Assembly (NCBI GenBank): GCA_036266155.1
Contig: DATANR010000329.1
Span: forward strand, 1-13,210
DNA from: SIAJ01 sp036266155
GTDB lineage: Bacteria; Planctomycetota; Planctomycetia; Gemmatales; Gemmataceae
DNA: 13,210 bases
Reading direction: 5' to 3'
In this document: in pieces, positions 13,173-13,210 of the stretch
Layout: each line of letters begins with the position of its first letter
How positions within the stretch are numbered: position 1 is the stretch's first letter
Made by a program: the position numbers and the translations under genes
Notes under the pieces: model-generated
Told to the model about the DNA's origin: nothing
Seen by the model: only the letters and a program-made list of their open reading frames with translations
Database searches by the model: none

Positions 13173-13210
13173 GGCGAGCGGAGCGGCGTAAGCCGCCCGA
13201 TGTTGACATT
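13173..13210. repeat. REP-like palindrome after the esterase (copy 3, cut by window end)
   Basis: Bases 13173-13201 are identical to the 29-bp left arm of the element at 7808-7836. The following GTTGACATT resembles the loop of that copy (GACGAACATT). The right arm should start immediately beyond the window. It begins 7 bp after the esterase stop codon, as the other copies do relative to their genes. Confidence 0.8.

Noticed and set aside
4337..13210. CRISPR-like array from the recurring palindrome
   Set aside because: The three copies are kilobases apart, each after a gene, with no regular spacers and no cas genes.

Overview
The window is about 13.2 kb of GC-rich bacterial DNA, tightly packed with genes on both strands. 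The gene content best fits a planctomycete. There is a secreted formylglycine-type sulfatase next to a secreted DUF1080 (3-keto-disaccharide hydrolase-like) protein, a very long ABC-2 permease with a large extra C-terminal region, several exported proteins, and few strong Shine-Dalgarno sites. This assignment is an inference from gene content; there is no rRNA or other phylogenetic marker gene here.

Layout, left to right. (1) 1-1089: a possible C-terminal end of an upstream plus-strand gene, then a minus-strand response regulator with an HD-GYP output domain (c-di-GMP turnover). (2) 1300-1578: a small minus-strand unknown protein, divergent from (3) 1728-4329: a sulfatase and a DUF1080 protein in tandem, a likely pair for degrading sulfated polysaccharide. 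(4) 4407-5873: SelO protein adenylyltransferase (minus), divergent from (5) 5938-7803: the chaperone HtpG (plus), with only 64 bp between them. (6) 7875-12081: a minus-strand three-gene operon made of a YtrA-type GntR repressor, an ABC ATPase and a 959-residue double ABC-2 permease. Both junctions are ATGA stop/start overlaps. A near-perfect palindromic operator overlaps the putative -10 of the operon promoter, so autorepression is likely. (7) 12401-13165: an exported serine esterase with a complete Ser-Asp-His triad.

Two families of palindromic repeat lie between the genes. A REP-like element with the core GGCGAGCG...GGCGTAAGCC fills both convergent gene junctions (4337-4405 and 7808-7875) and starts again after the esterase, where the window cuts it (13173-13210). 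A different G/C-homopolymer palindrome is present as two inverted copies (12189-12325) between the GntR operon and the esterase.

The part most worth following up is the GntR/ABC operon: two permease modules fused in one chain, a soluble C-terminal region of about 480 residues with a pseudopilin-like 'PIDPYTRDPFSYR' stretch, and a clearly readable operator. I see no CRISPR array, tRNA, rRNA, insertion sequence or prophage gene.
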